This document shows positions 32,821 through 50,038 of a DNA stretch of 64,000 nucleotides, piece by piece (position 1 is the first letter of the stretch; the number at the start of each line of letters is the position of its first letter). A program made the translations under genes and the position numbers. The DNA is from Hirundichthys speculiger (Eukaryota; Chordata; Actinopteri; Beloniformes; Exocoetidae). The notes under the pieces are model-generated. The model did not search any database and was not told the DNA's origin. It saw only the letters and a program-made list of their open reading frames with translations. The DNA lies in NCBI GenBank assembly GCA_018398805.1, contig JAGFBZ010000908.1, positions 1-64,000 on the forward strand, read 5' to 3'.

Positions 32821-35800
32821 ACATTTTGTTCCAACAAAATTCATATTGAGCTCACAAGCATCCTGAATTATCTTAAACAAAGTGTTGGATGAGAGCAAGA
32901 AATAATCTTGTTATATAACCAGAGACACAGCAGAAGCTGCAGCTAAAACACATCTAAGCACAGTTTACTTTTGTTTATTGACTCAGATACTAGTAAGAAA
33001 AAAAAAAAGCACTGAAGCTAATTACAGAAGACAATATCGTTGAGAAAGAAATTGAGGACAAGCCTGTTGTTCAGTAATGTAATCTGATGAATTCTGCTGA
33101 ATATATGACAAAGATGTATCAGTTTGACCCCTCTGTGTGTCCATTTCTGCTAATGTAATCTGTGCAGTTCAGACGTGTTGAAAGCAACACTTATATGCTT
33201 CTAGGCCTGACCTAATCACTTAACTGCCACAAACTGTAACAGAAAATCCTCCCAGGGGTTCGTTTAGACCCTAACACGGATGCACTGAGCTGATGTCACA
33301 TTAATGGAAACATGTCTTAAAGTGGCATATGGGGACTATATAGATCTAACTTACCTGATTTATTGTCCAGTCTTATGTGAATGTTGAATATACTGTCCTA
33401 CACCAAGGCTTTTTCCATCACTTTCAACAGGCTTGTCTAAATGAAGCTGTAGGCCTTAAAGTGGTCAGTCTTAAAAGTGGTCGGTGCCTTGCTGTAGCAG
33501 ATTTATTAATCAGTTAGTGTTACATATCCTATGTTTAAGAGGCCTTGTGATTCTTGTCTGGCATCCTCCTGTCAGAGTGTCCCCTGGCTGACTGGCTGCT
33601 CACTTCTGTCAAGAAGAGGGCTGGACCAAACTGGCAGCATGATTCTTTAGCTGTCACCACATTCAAGATGCAATGGGTAATCTGTGTAAAGATGACCACC
33701 CACATTCACAAATACACCTATGCACACACACACACACACACTGTTGCAAAAGCATCAGTGCACAGACGCTCATTCACCAACGCAATATAGCGCTCCTGCG
33801 GAGATGGTTTTGCAATGCCCCAGTGACTCAATGACAGCCTGTCAGTCAATCAAACTCATCCCACCTCATCTCACCTGTAAAATGAGTGTCTGTCCGTCTC
33901 CAGGGCCATGATAGGCTGACTGACTCTGTCAATTACAGTGTCAGGCAAATGTAGATCAATGGGAACCATTGAGTACAGTGCCCTGCAGATTTAAGCAGAT
34001 TTCGCCACAGTCATGCACTGCTGATGGCAGATGTCACTGAGAATGGACCCAGCTTCAGTGAGCTTCTGAGTAATGCAGACGCACGGGGAGGGGGAGGGGG
34101 GGGTTCTGGGTATGGTACACACGTGTCAGTAGAAATAAATATGGATTTAAGCAAATGGGACAAAAAGCAAGCATGAGAAAGACAATGACTTTGGATGTTG
34201 TAGGCAAACAAATGTACAACATGAAAGAATAAGCAAGACTTTCATTCTATGCCAGTATTATTAAAATCTGTTTATATTCAGGCGGTGTGCGACGGGGCTC
34301 TGCAATAAATGCATTAATTCATGCATAAACAGATGAATAAATAACATTAAATGAATATATTCATCTCATTAATTGTTTTCAACAGCTTTGCTGTTACTGA
34401 ATTGCAATTACAGAAACCCTGACAAATTTCCAAAGGAAGATCGAGGTGTTTTTCCTTTTTATTTATTTATTTCTTGTTTTCATTGACTGTATAAAGAGCA
34501 TATTTTATGATGGATGCAGCAGATGTACAGGGCTTCTGTTCAGCTGTTAATATGCTGACTCATGATAAATGCATGAGAATGTAAAGGAACCGAACGGCAG
34601 CTGACATTTAGTACTTTATAGGAAAAAAAACAAAACAAAAACTACTATTAAAACCCACTACAAGCCTTTAAGATGCCAGCAGTGTAATTCTTGCTGTCAT
34701 GTGCTTTACGACGAGTATAAGCACTGTCCTATGGAAAAGGATGTTGAGCTGAGGTTGAGGGATTCCTGTTAGTGAAGCTCAGCTGAGATGATCTGTCAGT
34801 CAGCATCCTCAGTGGACACGCCCTCAGCATCTCAGAGCAAAGAGCCCAAAGGTATATTTCAAAGCTACCTAAGTGGGTTAGTGAAAGATTGGTTTCTCAA
34901 GGCAGGATTTCTAGTGGCATGAAGGTGGCTCTTTTTTTCTTTTTTTTAAACCCACATCACCATGGTAACTTGTGCAGAACTCATAGTCTGCTCTGACCAA
35001 GTTAGTATGATCATAGTTTTGTATTCAATAGAGGCTACTGCAAAATCGTGCTATTTTTGCAACGCCTTGCATTTGGGGATTTTTGCAGACAAGACCACTG
35101 CCAGTAAAGAAAGTAACAAGTGATTCAAATCATTCATTTTACATCATTTTCTCCCTTCAACAACTGTGGTATACTGGTGGACTGTTGCAATGCTGCTACA
35201 TTAACATAGATTTAAAGCAAAGAAGCTACGCATCTCTCCCTTCATGGCTGGTGTGACTTAGGTAAAGTGGCTGAATGATTCTCTGCAAAGAGAAGATGGA
35301 AGGCACTGATGTGGGATGAAAATATGGACAAAAGTGGGGCGAATGGCAACATGCTGAATTTCAATTTCAGGCTATGTTACCATCATTTCCAGAAGGAAAA
35401 GATCAGCACTGACCTTTAGAAGAGTGGTAATCCTGTCTACTTTGCCTGGAACAACTGGAGGAAGCCACTAGAGCGTAGAGAAGACTGGAAAAGCCTTCTT
35501 TCTTTCTTCCGTTTGCCGTAATGTGGTTTTGCTTTATTCTGTTCATTAATGAATATATTATATGCGATTTTATCTTTTACCAAAAATCAACGCCTTTTGA
35601 CCAGAAATCATGTTGAATTAACAACTACTGATGCAAATTCTGAAATGAAATCTTTTCCATATGCAAACCCACTGAGTGGTACACCATGCCACCACAGAAG
35701 CTGGCAGTTACTGTTAAATAAACTACAGGGCTTTGTAATGGTATTACTGAAACCATGATGGCAAAATAGGATATGATTTTGTTCTTTGTTGAATTACTTT

Positions 35801-37089
35801 CTTCATCTCTTATACTGTGTCAGTAATGTAATGATTAATACACATAAACATCATTGACATTGCTTCGTGCCACGAAATGGCACCAGCACTGTTGTTAATA
35901 TGACTTTTTGCGATTTTCTATCACACAACCTGATCTACTTGTGAATGAAGTGTAAGGAGATCTGTGAAATTTGTGCGGACGAAGTGTCAAATGACAAGTG
36001 CCGTACTCCTCTTTATGCTAGCGTGCACACGACTAACCCAGTTGATCACCGTTGATCAGTTTTCACAAGACGGCTTTCTCAAAGACATCCTGGCCTTGGT
36101 GAACACGCTTCATAGTATACCCTTCTGCACATTTTCTTATCCCGTTAAAAACCTAACTCTTTGTACCTGCCAGCTGTTTGGCTGACTGGTTAATGACAAA
36201 ACTATCTTGGTATTGTGACAAAGGTAGAATATACTCTCACATTAAGCTTTGAAATATCTTTGACCAGTAAACTGACTCCAGCTCGAATGATTTACTAATA
36301 GTAGCTGTCATATCATAACGCTAAACTCACACTAGTTAACATATAACAACTCAGAAGTAATCACGTGGGTGATTTATGTAACTCGATTCTTAATTAAATT
36401 CTACTTTTACCTCAGAAACTCACTTCCTCTACAGTAAAAAAAATATGGGCAGGCTTTATTTCTCTGACACCGTGAGCCACCAAGATCCTCATCAAATGGC
36501 AGAAAAAGTATTCATCACCTCAAGGTAAAGTGAGTCCACAGTCTTGGTCTTCACGCTGCTTGCAAAGTGATTTTCTCTTTTTTTCATGCTCGGAGGGTAA
36601 AATCAATGAGGCTCAGTTCAGTAAGATATGAGCTGCTTTTCCAACTCATTTATGATTTGAAACACTTGATACCCCCAGACAGCTTGATACTGAGATGATC
36701 ATTGCCACAGCTCGCGTTTTCAGTTGACAAAATTCAGCACTCGTTTTGAAGAATCACTTTGATATTTAATTAAATATTTTGTTTAATTGAGATTTTAATT
36801 CAATCAGTGCTTTTTTTCTACTTTCCTGACTCTAATTGAATCCAGGCAAGGTGTTAAATTGTGACATGTGCTATTTTATCAGATCAGTCTAGTTTTTCTT
36901 CTAGTAAAATAGCATGAGCTGTTGAAATTGTCCAATCTGTTTTACTTGGGACTTACTTGGGTATCAGTGAGATGATATTACAGTGAATACAGAAAAATAT
37001 TGATATTGTACTTTTTTTTCTTAAAGAGGAGAACCACTGTGTAGACCTAATTCAAGAGTTTATTATTTCTTCAAGCACAGCCCCTCTTC
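32821..37089. other. Unassigned stretch
   Basis: No gene supported. (CA)n at 33,721-33,741; G-rich run at 34,085-34,105. The block 34,262-34,440 is rich in ATTA/TAAT-type motifs (GCATTAATTCATGCATAAAC) in otherwise complex sequence and looks like conserved non-coding DNA; this is a visual judgement. Poly-A at 37,090. Confidence 0.4.
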
Positions 37090-38240
37090 CAAAAAAAAAA
37101 AAAAAAAAAAAAGGTTGGGACCCTGTGTAAAGCTTGAAGAACATATCAGATGTTGAAACTGAGACATTTTACCATTTTGTGGAAAATCTTAGCTCATTTT
37201 GACTTTCATGGCAGCAACACATCTAAAAGAAAAAAAGTTGCAACAGGGCAACAAAAGGCTGGAAAAGTAATTGGTGCAAATCAAAAACAAACGGAGGAGC
37301 ATTTAACAGCTAATTAGGTTAACTGGCAGCAGGTCAGTAACATGAGTCGTATAAAAGGAGCACTTCAGAGGCAGAGCCTTTTCAGATGTAGAGATGGACA
37401 GAGGTTCACAAATCTGTGACAAACTGTGTCTCAAAACTCTGGAACAATTAAAAAAAAGTTACTCAATGTAATTGCGAAGGCTTTAAAGATCCCAGCACGA
37501 CACATAATAACATCAAAAGATCCAGCGAATCAGGGAGAATGTCTGTGCACAAGGGACAAAGCTGACGGTCCAAACTGGATGCGTATGATTTCCGGGTCCT
37601 CAGATGGCACTGCATTAAAAACAGACATGATTCTCTACTGGACGTCACTGCATGGACTCAGTAATTACTGTAGTTTTTTCTGTGCAGTCAACAAATGCTA
37701 GTTAAAGCTGTATCATACAAAGAAGAATGTGAGAACATGAAGAATATGATGAGAAAATGATCCAGAAATGCCGCCTTCTCCTCTGGGCCAAAGCTCCTCT
37801 CAAATGTTCTTGAGGCAAAATGGAAAACTGTTCTGTGATAGATGAATCAAAATTAGAAATTCTGTTGGAAACCATGGAAGCCATATTCTGTGGACTGAGT
37901 AGGAGAGGGACCATCCAGCTTGTTATCAGTGGTCAAAAACTTGCATCTCTGATGGTATGGAGTTGATTAGTGTCTATGGTGTGAGGAGGTTACACATCTC
38001 AAAGGACATCATCAAAGCTGAATAGTACATAGACGCTTCCATCCAGACTACATCTCTTTCATGGAAAGCCTTGGATAATTCAGCAAGACCATGCTAAACC
38101 CCATACTGCATTCATCACAACAGCATGCCTTCCCAGGAGAGTCTGGGAACTGAATTGATCTGCCTGCAGTCCAGACCTTTCAATAGAAAACATTTGGCAC
38201 ATGGAAAAGCAATGAAGGCTCAGGACCTTTAGGATGACTG
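37090..38240 (+). mobile_element. Tc1-like transposon, decayed, 3' end missing
   Basis: The ATG at 37,394 starts MDRGSQICDKLCLKTLEQ, then stops after 25 codons. The next parts continue in other frames: AKALKIPARHIITS (helix-turn-helix region), GCCGCCTTCTCCTCTGGGCC, GGAAAACTGTTCTGTG (before the first catalytic Asp), CATCTCTGATGGTATGG, TCAGCAAGACCATGC (second Asp region) and ACATTTGGCACAT (third acidic position region). This is the usual order of a fish Tc1-like transposase of about 340 residues. The copy ends abruptly at about 38,240, where a family B MITE begins. Inverted ends are not seen. Confidence 0.75.
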
Positions 38241-38261
38241 ATTCTAAGATAAGATAAGATG

Positions 38262-38965
38262 ATCCCTATTTTTCAAATATCATTTTGGGAAAATAAAAAA
38301 TATGTTGAAGACAATGAGGTTATTCATAAAACAACTTTTATTGTACAATTACTATAGAAAAAAATCACACAGAGATAACATTTGGCTATATTGGTAAACA
38401 GTTAAATGTTTTCACCTTTTTAGGAAGTATGATACCATACATAAGGTACAGGTACGTGTCAGGTTGTCCCTTTTATTTAAGATCAAGGTATAGTTTTTTA
38501 ATCTTTAATAAATTAAATAAATTAATTCTATTTAATAAACTTTATTCTATTAAAATCTGAGACTATGATTCTGTGAATAAGCAACAACCATGTAGTTCAA
38601 TAATTGCATTGATGTCAATAACTGCATAACCATCAAAGTCGAGTTATATTCAATTTCAAGAACAATATTAACAATTCAGTCTGTCTGTAAAAAAAAAAAA
38701 AAAAAAAAAAAAATTCAGGACTGCAAAAAAAACTTTTGAGCCCTTTTATTCAACACGCGTGTTTCTTCCATTTTCCATCAGATCCTGCTCCATCAGTTCA
38801 CTGTGACGCTGGATTCACTTACTATTTACTTCGGTGCGGCTCCATCTAGTGGCACAGATGTGTAATGTCAATAGAACAGTCTAGACCTCGATTATAAAAC
38901 CACCCCATTTATGAGAATTCGATTTCTAGAAGAAAATATCGTCCCATATTATGGCCAATACGGTA
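38262..38965 (-). mobile_element. TA-flanked MITE (family B), copy 2, reverse
   Basis: The right end GGCCAATACGGTA is the inverse of the copy 1 start. Internal GTGCGGCTCCATCTAGTGGC, ACAGGTACGTGTCAGGTTG and TACAATTACTATAGAAAAA match copy 3 (57,698-58,360) in reverse. The left terminus is eroded against the Tc1 remnant. Confidence 0.8.
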
Positions 38966-41900
38966 AAACCAGTTCACTCCAAAGAATGACCAAAACAGCA
39001 GAAGCACATTAATGCAAAGTCACTCACATGCAGAGGTGTTGATAATCAGAAGCTATCATCTCCCATAAATGAAGGGATATGAATACAAACCTGAGATGAG
39101 CTGTGGCTATTATGATTCTTTTTACTTGAGCATTTTGAGTTGTCTTTTATATTAATTCCAGTTTATGAATAATAACACCTATGCCTCTTTCATGCCGTAA
39201 CTATGAGAGCCACATCAAGCACAAAAGTTTAAACCTGCTCCATGTTCATTGCAGGAATCTTAATAACTCACTCTGCATGGATCATTTCAAGACTCCCCTC
39301 CACAAATTCAGAGCTCCCATAAATCCATGCAAGAAGGCCAGTCCCAAAAAGATAATTGTCCATAATTTTAGAACCGTGCCTCCTCAGTAAATACCATTAG
39401 TAGCTCTTTAAGGCCAAAATAGGGTTTGCACCATTAACAAAGCCACAGTTAATCCAGCTCTTTATGTCCAACACCACACAGCAATGAAACAAGTCTAAAT
39501 TCAGATTGCTGGACCACTTTGGGTGACTCACTCAAGGAAACAACCAACAGGGTTATTGGCCACAGGCTTATAAAGGATTTGGTGGGAAACTTGTCATTTG
39601 TCATTCCGGGGTGCTGCGCGAGGTGAGATGCCCTGCAGCACTGGATGGAGGAGGTTCACACCAGCCGAACTGTGATCCTGAAGAAAGTCTTATGTGAATC
39701 AGTAGTCTTCTGCTTATTCTTGGTCTCTATTCTCATCGCAAACTAATTATCCTCCTTGGTCTCATCGCACAAACACGAATGAATACTAAATGTTAAACCC
39801 CTCCTTTTGTCCTCCCGCCTATTTTATTTCTTTTAACCTTACACTGTCAATCTGTTTCCTTACCAGCACCTTTTATGCTCTGACCCACTCAACTCTCGGC
39901 TCTTCCTCTCCAGGAGATGCTTTTACCTTTCCTTCCTTACTTAGTACAACATGTTGCTTGTTTTTTGAGGGGGGAGAAAGACTCTGACTAGCCACTTCAG
40001 GGACCAAAGGCATGAGGTAATCCCGGCAGGATCGCAGGCCTCCTTTGTCCTGCGTCTGAAGACTTCCCAGGGCTCCATGTGGGAAAGTAAGAGCACCGGT
40101 TTCCATTCAGCAGGAAACACTGGGCTGCGTAATCGTGTTGACAGGTGAAGGAGAACTCTTTTGTATTTGCAGAGGAAAACATGGTATAAAAATGTTTTGT
40201 TGCTGAGTACCCTTGAAAGAGCTGCCGCTTGCCAGTCCTGCTACAGCGAATATGTGACGGATGAGAACTCCTTTGGGCACTTTCTCAGCTTGGCTACAGC
40301 AACACAAGACAAATGTAACAGGAAAAGGAACAATCTCTAATGAGAAGCACCAACTGTTGCCCAGTAACTCTGCTTGTAAGCATTGACAAAGTAAAACAAA
40401 TTTAGCTCACTGTTTCAGAGGAGATGTGTCCTGGATCTTAATTAGGAAGGGCTTCCAACTTCCTAAAAGGCAAATGTTTTTTGAATGCATAAATACTGTA
40501 TGTTTTACCCTCAAATCAGCCCAAGCCTTGCTCACTTTTTATTTCCGCATCGCATTTACTCAGAGCTGTAATTTACTGATTCGATTTAACGCAGAAGCTG
40601 CACATTATAATTGCCCAAAGCCTTCAAATACTGAAAAGTGTAACTGAAACATACTATTAAAATTGCCTAACTTCTGGAGAAACAAAGCAACTCTTAGGCT
40701 TCGCAACGCCACTGCTCTATCTGGGAAAGAATCCCCTCATCCTCACATACAGAGGTAGTGCTGACATCTCTCAGCTGTGGCTTATCCGTAATAAGTCACT
40801 TCTATGAAGGCTAGTCTCACCATCTGGTCAGCAGGTCTGTCTTGAGACAATAGCTTCATTCAGACAATGGCTGCAACTCAGTCTGTTGAATTGATTTGGA
40901 AACAGAAGAAAATCTGCTGAGTCCAGACTCGGATAAAGAGGGAACAGACAGATACGTGATTCTGGATAATGAATGTTAAATACATTCAATAATAAACTAT
41001 GCACCGTGGACATTAATTAGCTGTGCTGAAATTAGAACAGGATGGATACCATTGTTGAACTTTCTTTTGCTCTTATATTCCTGAGCTTTAATATAAACAG
41101 TGCGTGTGCTAAATGAGATCACCTACATCCTTCCCTGCACTTGAGCCAAAATGATTCGCTGTACCCCATCTGCTTTTGCCACACAACACACTGAGACTCA
41201 TTTTTTACTGATTGCATTACATGATTCCACACATGGCATTATATTTTCCGTAAGTCTCATTATACCATTGATTAAGCCGCAGAACTTCTTTTATCAATTT
41301 TTGTATTTTTCTGCTGGAGACCATGAGACATCCATGTTCTTTTTCTGTTCACAAAGCAGCAGCAGAACACTGAAAAGTCTGAAATCATCTCCAGCTGAAC
41401 CACAGGGCTGATAGTGAGCTGATTCATGGCCACTGAGCTAAGTAAAAAAAAAAAAAGAAGGAGATGGAGAAATTAGGTAAAAGTTTTGCATGAGAGAAAC
41501 GGCAAAGGGTATGGGATTTATCACATCTTATAACTACTTTATTGTTTGGTGGCTGGCATTGCATTGTATCGGTTTGGCCTAGTCTTTATAAACTCCTTAT
41601 ATCGTGAGAAAAAGATATTTTAGGAACATGGTACAGTAAACTCACAATCTAGAGACTGCAATAAGTTGCAACATAATGACTGGAGGAAATTAAGGGTTTG
41701 TGTAGTCAAAATCAATTAAAGTGAGACCAGTTCCTGAATAAAGATAGTGTGTGTACGAAGACATAACTGAGACTTTGTGGAGTATTTGTGCTGCTGATGC
41801 ACAAAAGTCAAAGAGTGACTGTTCCTTACACTTTTTCAGACTACTATTTCATTGCAGACATCGTGAACCCAAGATATTTATTGTTTTGTCTTGTAGCCTT

Positions 41901-44269
41901 TGTTTCATTTCTCATTACAGTAGAATTATTAATTGTCCTTTTTATTAGCTTGCTATGCTATCTTTCTTTTTACGGCAGTCAAATATATGTGGCAAATTTC
42001 CTCTTTCCACATATTGTTAATGAGAAAAATATAAAGTTAAACTTTTGGCCTGGTGACATGTTGAGGAAATGGTTTAATTGTGTTTTTTCATTAGGTAGAT
42101 TCATTCTTCACTTAGTCTAATGGCCTGTCAAGACAAATAGTACACAGAACGAGTAAATCACATGAAAGGATTGTGCTGCTACTGCTGCTGCGCAAACGTT
42201 TTCATCCTCACTGTGCATGTGAACGCCAGCCTGAGCGTGGCACATGTGCATCTTGCATCTTCTCGTCATTAATCTCCTGTACTACTGGAAGATTGTGTCA
42301 CCCCTAAGTCTCAACTCTTAATCTGGAGCCTTATCGTCATGTTCCAGCAAGAGCGCTGACACACTAAGTTCTACTCAAGGTTTCTTTAATGTCAGTTTGA
42401 GGTCATTTTGCTTGATATGGTGCCTTGGATCTCCTGCTTGCCCAGTAGGGGCCTGGTGTTACTCCCCTCAATCATAGCTGAATTTACGATCTGAGGGGGG
42501 AACCAACTCCCATATGCTACTGAGCCTCTCCCTGTGTTTAGCCTGCTAATCCCCACAGGAGATGGGGAGCAGCAGACCGTGGTAATATGGATGGAAAGAA
42601 GGGGAAGGAAGAGAAGCTGTGGGAGGATGGAGAGAAAGAGATAGGCAACTCAGAGGAGGAAAGAAGAAGAGAGTATTAGTGTCAGCAGTGAAGGTGGCCC
42701 TAACAAATCAGTGACAGTGGGGATGAAAACTCATAGCCACAGCACTTTCCCTGAAGTGTCTGATATCAGATAAGCTGAGAGATTTAGTTTGGACTTCATA
42801 TTTAGAACGTGGCTTAAGCTGTGAGACGACGTCTTAACTATGGTGATGCCAATGTCACATTGCGCCTGCTATGCTCTGTTTGTCAGATAGGATTTCACCT
42901 GCATTTTTATAGCTGTAACACTGCATACCTTCACCAAATCATCAAAGATCACAGGAGCTACAACACTGATATAATGAATATAGGCCCAGCTGAAGTAAAA
43001 TTCCTGTTCAACAAGTAGTGTCTTCTAAAACTCTAAATTCAGATTAATATTCAGCCAGTGTCAGATGTAACAGGAAGACTGCACTGCTGCCACCTGCAAG
43101 ATGCCACTTTGTGTAAGTGTGACAGAGCTTGATCACACATCCAGTCCTTGACTATAATTCACTCTCCTCCCGTTGCAATATTAACAGTGATAACTAGTTG
43201 TGATTCAGGGATTTCAGAGAGATGCCAGGCAAAGCTTACGTAAGTCTTTCCTATTAGTAATAATGCTGTATGTGAAGAGCCACATTATAGTCATCATCCA
43301 GTCTTTGACCCCTCCCTGTAGGTCCGGTGCCTCCTTTCTGTTCTGTGTCCTCTGGGGTAGGGGGGGCGTGCCTCCCGGTGGTGTTGGTGTAGGGGCTGGA
43401 GGGTGACCTTTCATGGACCAGTACACCTGATGTGATGGTGAGAAAGTGTTGGAGGTCAGCATAACTGCTGACCTCTGCCACAACACCACATGCATCACCG
43501 TGCTACACACACCAAACATCACTGTCTCATGTCTTTGTCTGTCCTGTCATTTTGTGCTTCACTGTTGGTGATTTTAGTGCTCTCTGACATTATCAGCATT
43601 TCAGGTGACAATGAAATATATTAGATCAGACTGTCAAAGAGGGCTGGTGACGGACACATTCACCTTCACCTACACATGCGTGCAGGATAACTAACATCTG
43701 CTGCAATATCAAATTGCATATAAATCTGAAATTAACACTTAAAGTGTAAAATCTTATGGCTTTCAGCCATATGTACTCAATAAGTGAAATTACATGTCAG
43801 CGTTTGAGTGTTTGAGTATTTGAGAAGTTAGCATTTTTGAGTCACAGATATCTTCTAAGGTGGTTAATCTTCAATATAGAAATGTATTCTACTTGAATCC
43901 TACAGCAGACTGGTGACCAGCAGAGAAAACATGAGGGCTGAAAACTATTTGGAACATCACATGCTAATTGTTTAGTCAAAGCTTTCAAACAGCTTGTAGC
44001 TTCAACATTTGAGTGTTTTTGTAGTGCAAGACAGGATTTAATTGCTTTATAGTTTCAACTTATTGATTTTTCTTCTCCTTTGTTTAACTGAACATCAGCG
44101 CTCCTGCACTTTTCTATTTGCCACCTTTTATCAAAACAACTGATATTTTTTTATTTCTTGCATTTCATTTGCACTCTTCATTTTTAATTCTTTTTTTTTT
44201 TTAATCAAAAACAGCTGTTGATTAACTTTTTGCCCATCTTCTTTGAGGGTTTTAAAATGTCATTTTATT
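38966..44269. other. Unassigned stretch
   Basis: No gene supported over 5.3 kb. The longest frames (41,788-42,120; 43,214-43,522) lack domains; the first is a hydrophobic AT-rich translation, the second lies in a G-rich run. Purine-rich block at 42,590-42,680. Confidence 0.4.
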
Positions 44270-44400
44270 TAATTTATTTCCTCCTTGTTTTAATGTACTC
44301 TTTAATGCTTCTGTAATGCTTCTAATGTTTTATGTAAAACACCTTGAATTGTCTTGCGCACAGAATGTGCTTTACCAATAAACTAGCCCTGCCTTGCCTG
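44270..44400 (+). repeat. LINE/SINE 3' tail
   Basis: TTATGTAAAACACCTTGAATTG, read with CAGAATGTGCTTTACCAATAAACTAGCC and a CCTTGCCTG ending, is the familiar 3' end of a fish non-LTR retrotransposon group (consensus: ...AAAGCACTTTGAATTGCC..., ...GTGCTATACAAATAAA...). The 5' part is not recognised. Confidence 0.55.
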
Positions 44401-46130
<1,730 letters not shown>

Positions 46131-46283
46131 GTGAAAAAGTATCAAAGTCATTTAATCATGTAAATCCCCTATAACATTTTTTGTTGCATCACTGAAAAAG
46201 AAACATAAATCAGTTGTTTTGGTAATTACTAGAAAAAAAGAGATTTTTGAATTTTTGTTTTTATTGCTTTCTTCAAAGTGATA

Positions 46284-46910
46284 AGTTTACATACACTTTG
46301 TGGGATTACTATTCCTTTTAACTATTTGGTATGGCCCAGATGATGATGTCATGTCTTTGGAAGCTTCTGATAGGTGCAACTGACAGCATTTGAGTTAATT
46401 GGAGGCACATCTGTTGATGTATTTTAAGACCCACCTTAAACATAGTGCTTCCTTGTTTGACATCATAGGAAAATCAGAGGAAATCAGCCAAGACATCAAG
46501 AAGAGAATTATGGACCGCCACAAGTTTGGTTCATCCTTGGATACAATTTCCAGATGCCTGAAGGTGCCACGTTTATCTGTTCAAACAATTATATGCAAGT
46601 ATAAAAACCATGGGAATGTCCAGCCATCATACCGCTCAGGAAGGAGACGGGTTCTGTGTCTCAGAGATGAACCTGTTTCGAATGTGAAAAGTGTTTATCA
46701 ACTCCAGAACAAAAAACAAAACACCTTGTGAAGATGCTGACTGAAGCTGGGAAAAGAGTATCATTATCCAGTGAAACAAGTTCTGTACAAACATGGGCAG
46801 AAAGACCACTGAGAGAGAAAGAAGTCATTACTCCAGAAGCAGCATTAAAAATCCAGATTACAGATTACAATCTATCCAGAAACAAAAATCTTTATTTTTT
46901 GAGACACATG
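46284..46910 (+). mobile_element. Tc1-like transposon, 5' part, cut by the Gypsy insertion
   Basis: AAGTTTACATACACTTTG (46,284) is a typical inner end motif. The frame around 46,465-46,670 gives KSEEISQDIKKRIMDRH, then LDTISRCLKVPRLSVQTII and GRRRVL: the two helix-turn-helix halves and GRPR-like linker of a Tc1 transposase. A following frame reaches about 46,880 with KRVSLSSETSSVQTWAE and degraded text. The catalytic domain is missing because the LTR begins at about 46,917. I did not find the displaced remainder on the other side of the retrotransposon. Confidence 0.7.
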
Positions 46911-46916
46911 TCTGTA

Positions 46917-47000
46917 GAGATATGTGGTGGCTGGGAGTCACCCATAGGTGGCAGTATAACCTTGAGAGGCTTCTATGAGACTGAATGTCATTACAGGAAG
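46917..47000 (+). repeat. 5' LTR (start)
   Basis: ATATGTGGTGGCTGGGAGTC to ACTGAATGTCATTACA matches 55,706-55,783 at most positions. The outer TG is eroded. The end of the LTR and the primer-binding site could not be placed in 47,000-47,150. Confidence 0.65.
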
Positions 47001-47153
47001 TAGAGTAAGTACTGTTGGGGTTCAGACAACGCAGTTAACATATAAACAGCTCACTGAAGCTAGCATAAAGATGAAGCTTTCTTTATAAGCACAAGAAAAT
47101 TATACGGTACCAGGAGTGAGGTTAAAGGAAAAAAAAAAAAAAGAAGCAACACA

Positions 47154-48061
47154 ATGGATGCAGTAAACCACCTGGGCAGCTGAAACTGACTGGAAACTGC
47201 AAGTTGGAGAACATTCAAGCAACAGTTCCTTTTGTACATCGCTGCAGTCGGAGTGAATCAACGAGGGGAGGGAAGGAAAATGCCCTTGCTGCTCACCATC
47301 ACCGGTCCTAACGCAATTGAAGTCTTCAACACCATTGTGGTTGCTCAACCCGGAGACTCAGCCAAGTTTTACGAGGTTTTAAAGAAATTTGACGAGCATT
47401 GCATGTCAAAGAAAAATGAAACATATGAGAGATGCGTCTTTTGCTCATGCTTGCAGCACCATTTAATAATTTTTGCACCAACTTCAAGATTAAAGCTCAG
47501 TCCTGTAATTCGGGGATCTCAGAGACTCTTTGATATGGGATCAAATAGTTTTTGGGACAAATGAAAAGAAGCTCTGGGAGAACTTACTGAGAGAGGCAGA
47601 CCTCACGTTGGACAGTGCGATAAAAATATGTCAGGCCAGTGAGCTTGCACGACAACAAGCACTGACTTTCAGCGAGCCTGCTGCTCACGAAGCAGCACAG
47701 TATGACAACGAGGCAGTGAATGCCTTACACGTGACGAAAAAGCCACAGAACAAATTTAAAGGCAGCGACAACAGAAATAAAAACAATGACAAAAAACATT
47801 TGCAAGAGATGTGGTGACAGACATAGACCAAGACGATGTCCTGCCTATGGAAAACGTGCAAAATGTAAAGGACAAAATCATTTTACCAGAATGTGTCTCT
47901 CAAAGAAGAAGGGACAGGATGTACATACAGAACAGGAAGAATCGGATGACAGTGATGAGCTAAATGGAACATTTTTCATAAAGATGGTGGCACAGGATAT
48001 AAATGTAAACACACTATCTTCAGGAATAAATGACTCAGATTGTGAATACAGTAACAGATGA
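47154..48061 (+). pseudogene. Gypsy gag (capsid and zinc knuckle), frame-broken
   Basis: The ATG at 47,154 starts MDAVNHLG in the expected place but stops at once. The main frame from 47,232 has YIAAVGVNQRGEGRK and AKFYEVLKKFDEHC with KKNETYERCVF, a layout typical of fish Gypsy gag. After a shift the 47,530-47,817 frame has RDQIVFG-like IWDQIVFGTNEKKLWENLL and ICQASELARQQ. A third frame (47,786-48,061) has the zinc region CKRCGDRHRPRRCPAYGKRA with two following Cys (CKGQNHFTRMC). Gag packages the RNA genome in the retrotransposon particle. At least three frame changes; inactive. Confidence 0.8.
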
Positions 48062-48224
48062 CAAATGGACTGCTCCACTGCTTGTTAATGGGACAATTCT
48101 ATCATTTAAAATTGACACTGGTGCTAAAGCTAATTTGATGAGTGAAAAAGTTTTCAAGGTACTGACAGAGAAGACCAAGGAATTCACAGAAAGAGTGACA
48201 CCGCTGAAGGCTTACAATAATCAT
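48062..48224 (+). pseudogene. Gypsy aspartic protease, interrupted
   Basis: The frame reads KWTAPLLVNGTILSFKIDTGAKANL, broken here as DTGA in the active-site loop, then EKVFKVLTEK. The protease processes gag and pol. The reading stops at the ACAATAATCA target site of the GGAT-tailed repeat and resumes after 50,225, so the loss is insertional as well as mutational. Confidence 0.8.
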
Positions 48225-48410
48225 CCATCCATCCATCCATTATCTATGCCTGTTTAATGCTATGCAGGGTCACTGGGATCTGCTGGAGTCTATCCCAGCT
48301 CTCTTCAGGCAAAAGGCAGGGGTCCACCCTGGACAGGTCACCAGTCCATCGCAGGGCCACACATAGACAAACAACCATTCACACTCACAATCACTCCTAT
48401 GGGCAATTTA

Positions 48411-50038
<1,628 letters not shown>

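Noticed and set aside
41788..42120. 110-codon hydrophobic frame that resembles a membrane protein
   Set aside because: AT-rich sequence rich in Phe, Leu and Ile codons, no family match that I know, no supporting neighbours.
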